Assembly (NCBI GenBank): GCA_965116335.1
Contig: OZ220677.1
Span: forward strand, 2,170,001-2,234,000
Direction of reading: 5' to 3'
From: G963663315 sp965116335
Lineage (GTDB): Bacteria; Pseudomonadota; Gammaproteobacteria; Arenicellales; Poriferihabitantaceae
DNA length: 64,000 bases
Made by a program: the position numbers and the translations under genes. Below the pieces are notes generated by a model. That model did no database searches, was not told the origin of the DNA, and saw only the letters and a program-made list of their open reading frames with translations. Position 1 is the stretch's first letter. The number at the start of each line of letters is the position of its first letter. This document shows, piece by piece, positions 63,790 through 64,000 of the stretch.

Positions 63790-64000
63790 TCACAAAACTT
63801 ATTCTGATATTTTTTATGTCGCCTGTCAAACTCGGATTGACATTTGTCCAGGCTCGCCTTGTAAAAGCTCCGTATACGCTTTTTCTCATTGTCAACATCG
63901 CTGGCCTGCCGTCCGATTAAAACCATTGCACTAACCGCGCTGTCCATTGCCCCGTTAGCACTGGATACGCACTGTTGCCGCGCCGCCTTATAATCCTTTA
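63786..64000 (-). CDS. Hypothetical protein, C-terminal part only
   Basis: An open frame enters from the right edge and ends at the TGA 63788-63786, whose bases overlap the GTG start of the next gene (GTGA). About 70 residues are visible, Ala-, Lys- and Arg-rich and helical (GAMDSAVSAMVLIGRQASDV, then KSFYKASLDKCQSEFD-like sequence). It is not recognised. The coupling indicates an operon with the two genes to its left. Confidence 0.55.
   Translation of the reverse strand, partial: KDYKAARQQCVSSANGAMDSAVSAMVLIGRQASDVDNEKKRIRSFYKASLDKCQSEFDRRHKKYQNKFCE

Overview
The window is a chromosomal segment of a gammaproteobacterium, probably a sulfide oxidiser. This is inferred from the housekeeping genes (rplM-rpsI, metG next to mrp and dcd, a PII protein, glcDEF) together with a flavocytochrome c sulfide dehydrogenase pair. 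The genus cannot be fixed from the sequence alone. Gene density is high and coupled start/stop overlaps are common.

Region 1 (1-16.7 kb): a class V aminotransferase fragment and a tRNA-Arg are followed by a ten-gene, single-strand (minus) RiPP locus. In transcription order it holds an 85-residue NHLP-type precursor whose predicted core is only six residues with three consecutive cysteines, an RND/MMPL transporter, a SAM methyltransferase, an AlkB-like membrane di-iron hydroxylase fused to a degenerate GlnE-like domain, a fused leader-binding/YcaO cyclodehydratase, an unrecognised 386-residue protein, and a complete NHLM export set (HlyD-like adaptor, C39-peptidase ABC transporter, second ABC transporter). 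This reads as a thiazol(in)e-peptide pathway (TOMM class) with an unusual oxygenase, and it is the most novel system in the window. No azoline dehydrogenase is recognisable.

Region 2 (16.7-30 kb): an insertion sequence upstream of the precursor, then mostly ordinary chromosome: PII, an FAD oxidoreductase, a glutaredoxin, HyuA-like hydantoinase/oxoprolinase, fccAB with a coupled QueG-like ferredoxin, a PhnZ-like HD-domain protein, dcd, mrp and metG.

Region 3 (30-51.2 kb): an accessory and defence stretch. It holds a MazE/AbrB antitoxin with a broken PIN toxin; a type I restriction operon whose hsdS is split by an IS5-family element with a clean TTAA target duplication; a small flavin reductase/hydrolase/aldehyde dehydrogenase operon; a MobF-type relaxase with eroded helicase motifs and a nearby ribbon-helix-helix-like protein; and an isolated DISARM drmA-drmB pair.

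Region 4 (51.2-64 kb): rpsI-rplM and glcDEF, then an accessory stretch (lipoprotein, pentapeptide-repeat membrane protein, AAA ATPase) bracketed by a direct duplication of the glcD 3' end plus a DUF1640-like gene; the second glcD copy is a deleted remnant. The window closes with a three-gene group of unknown function, one gene of which appears frameshifted at an A/T homopolymer.
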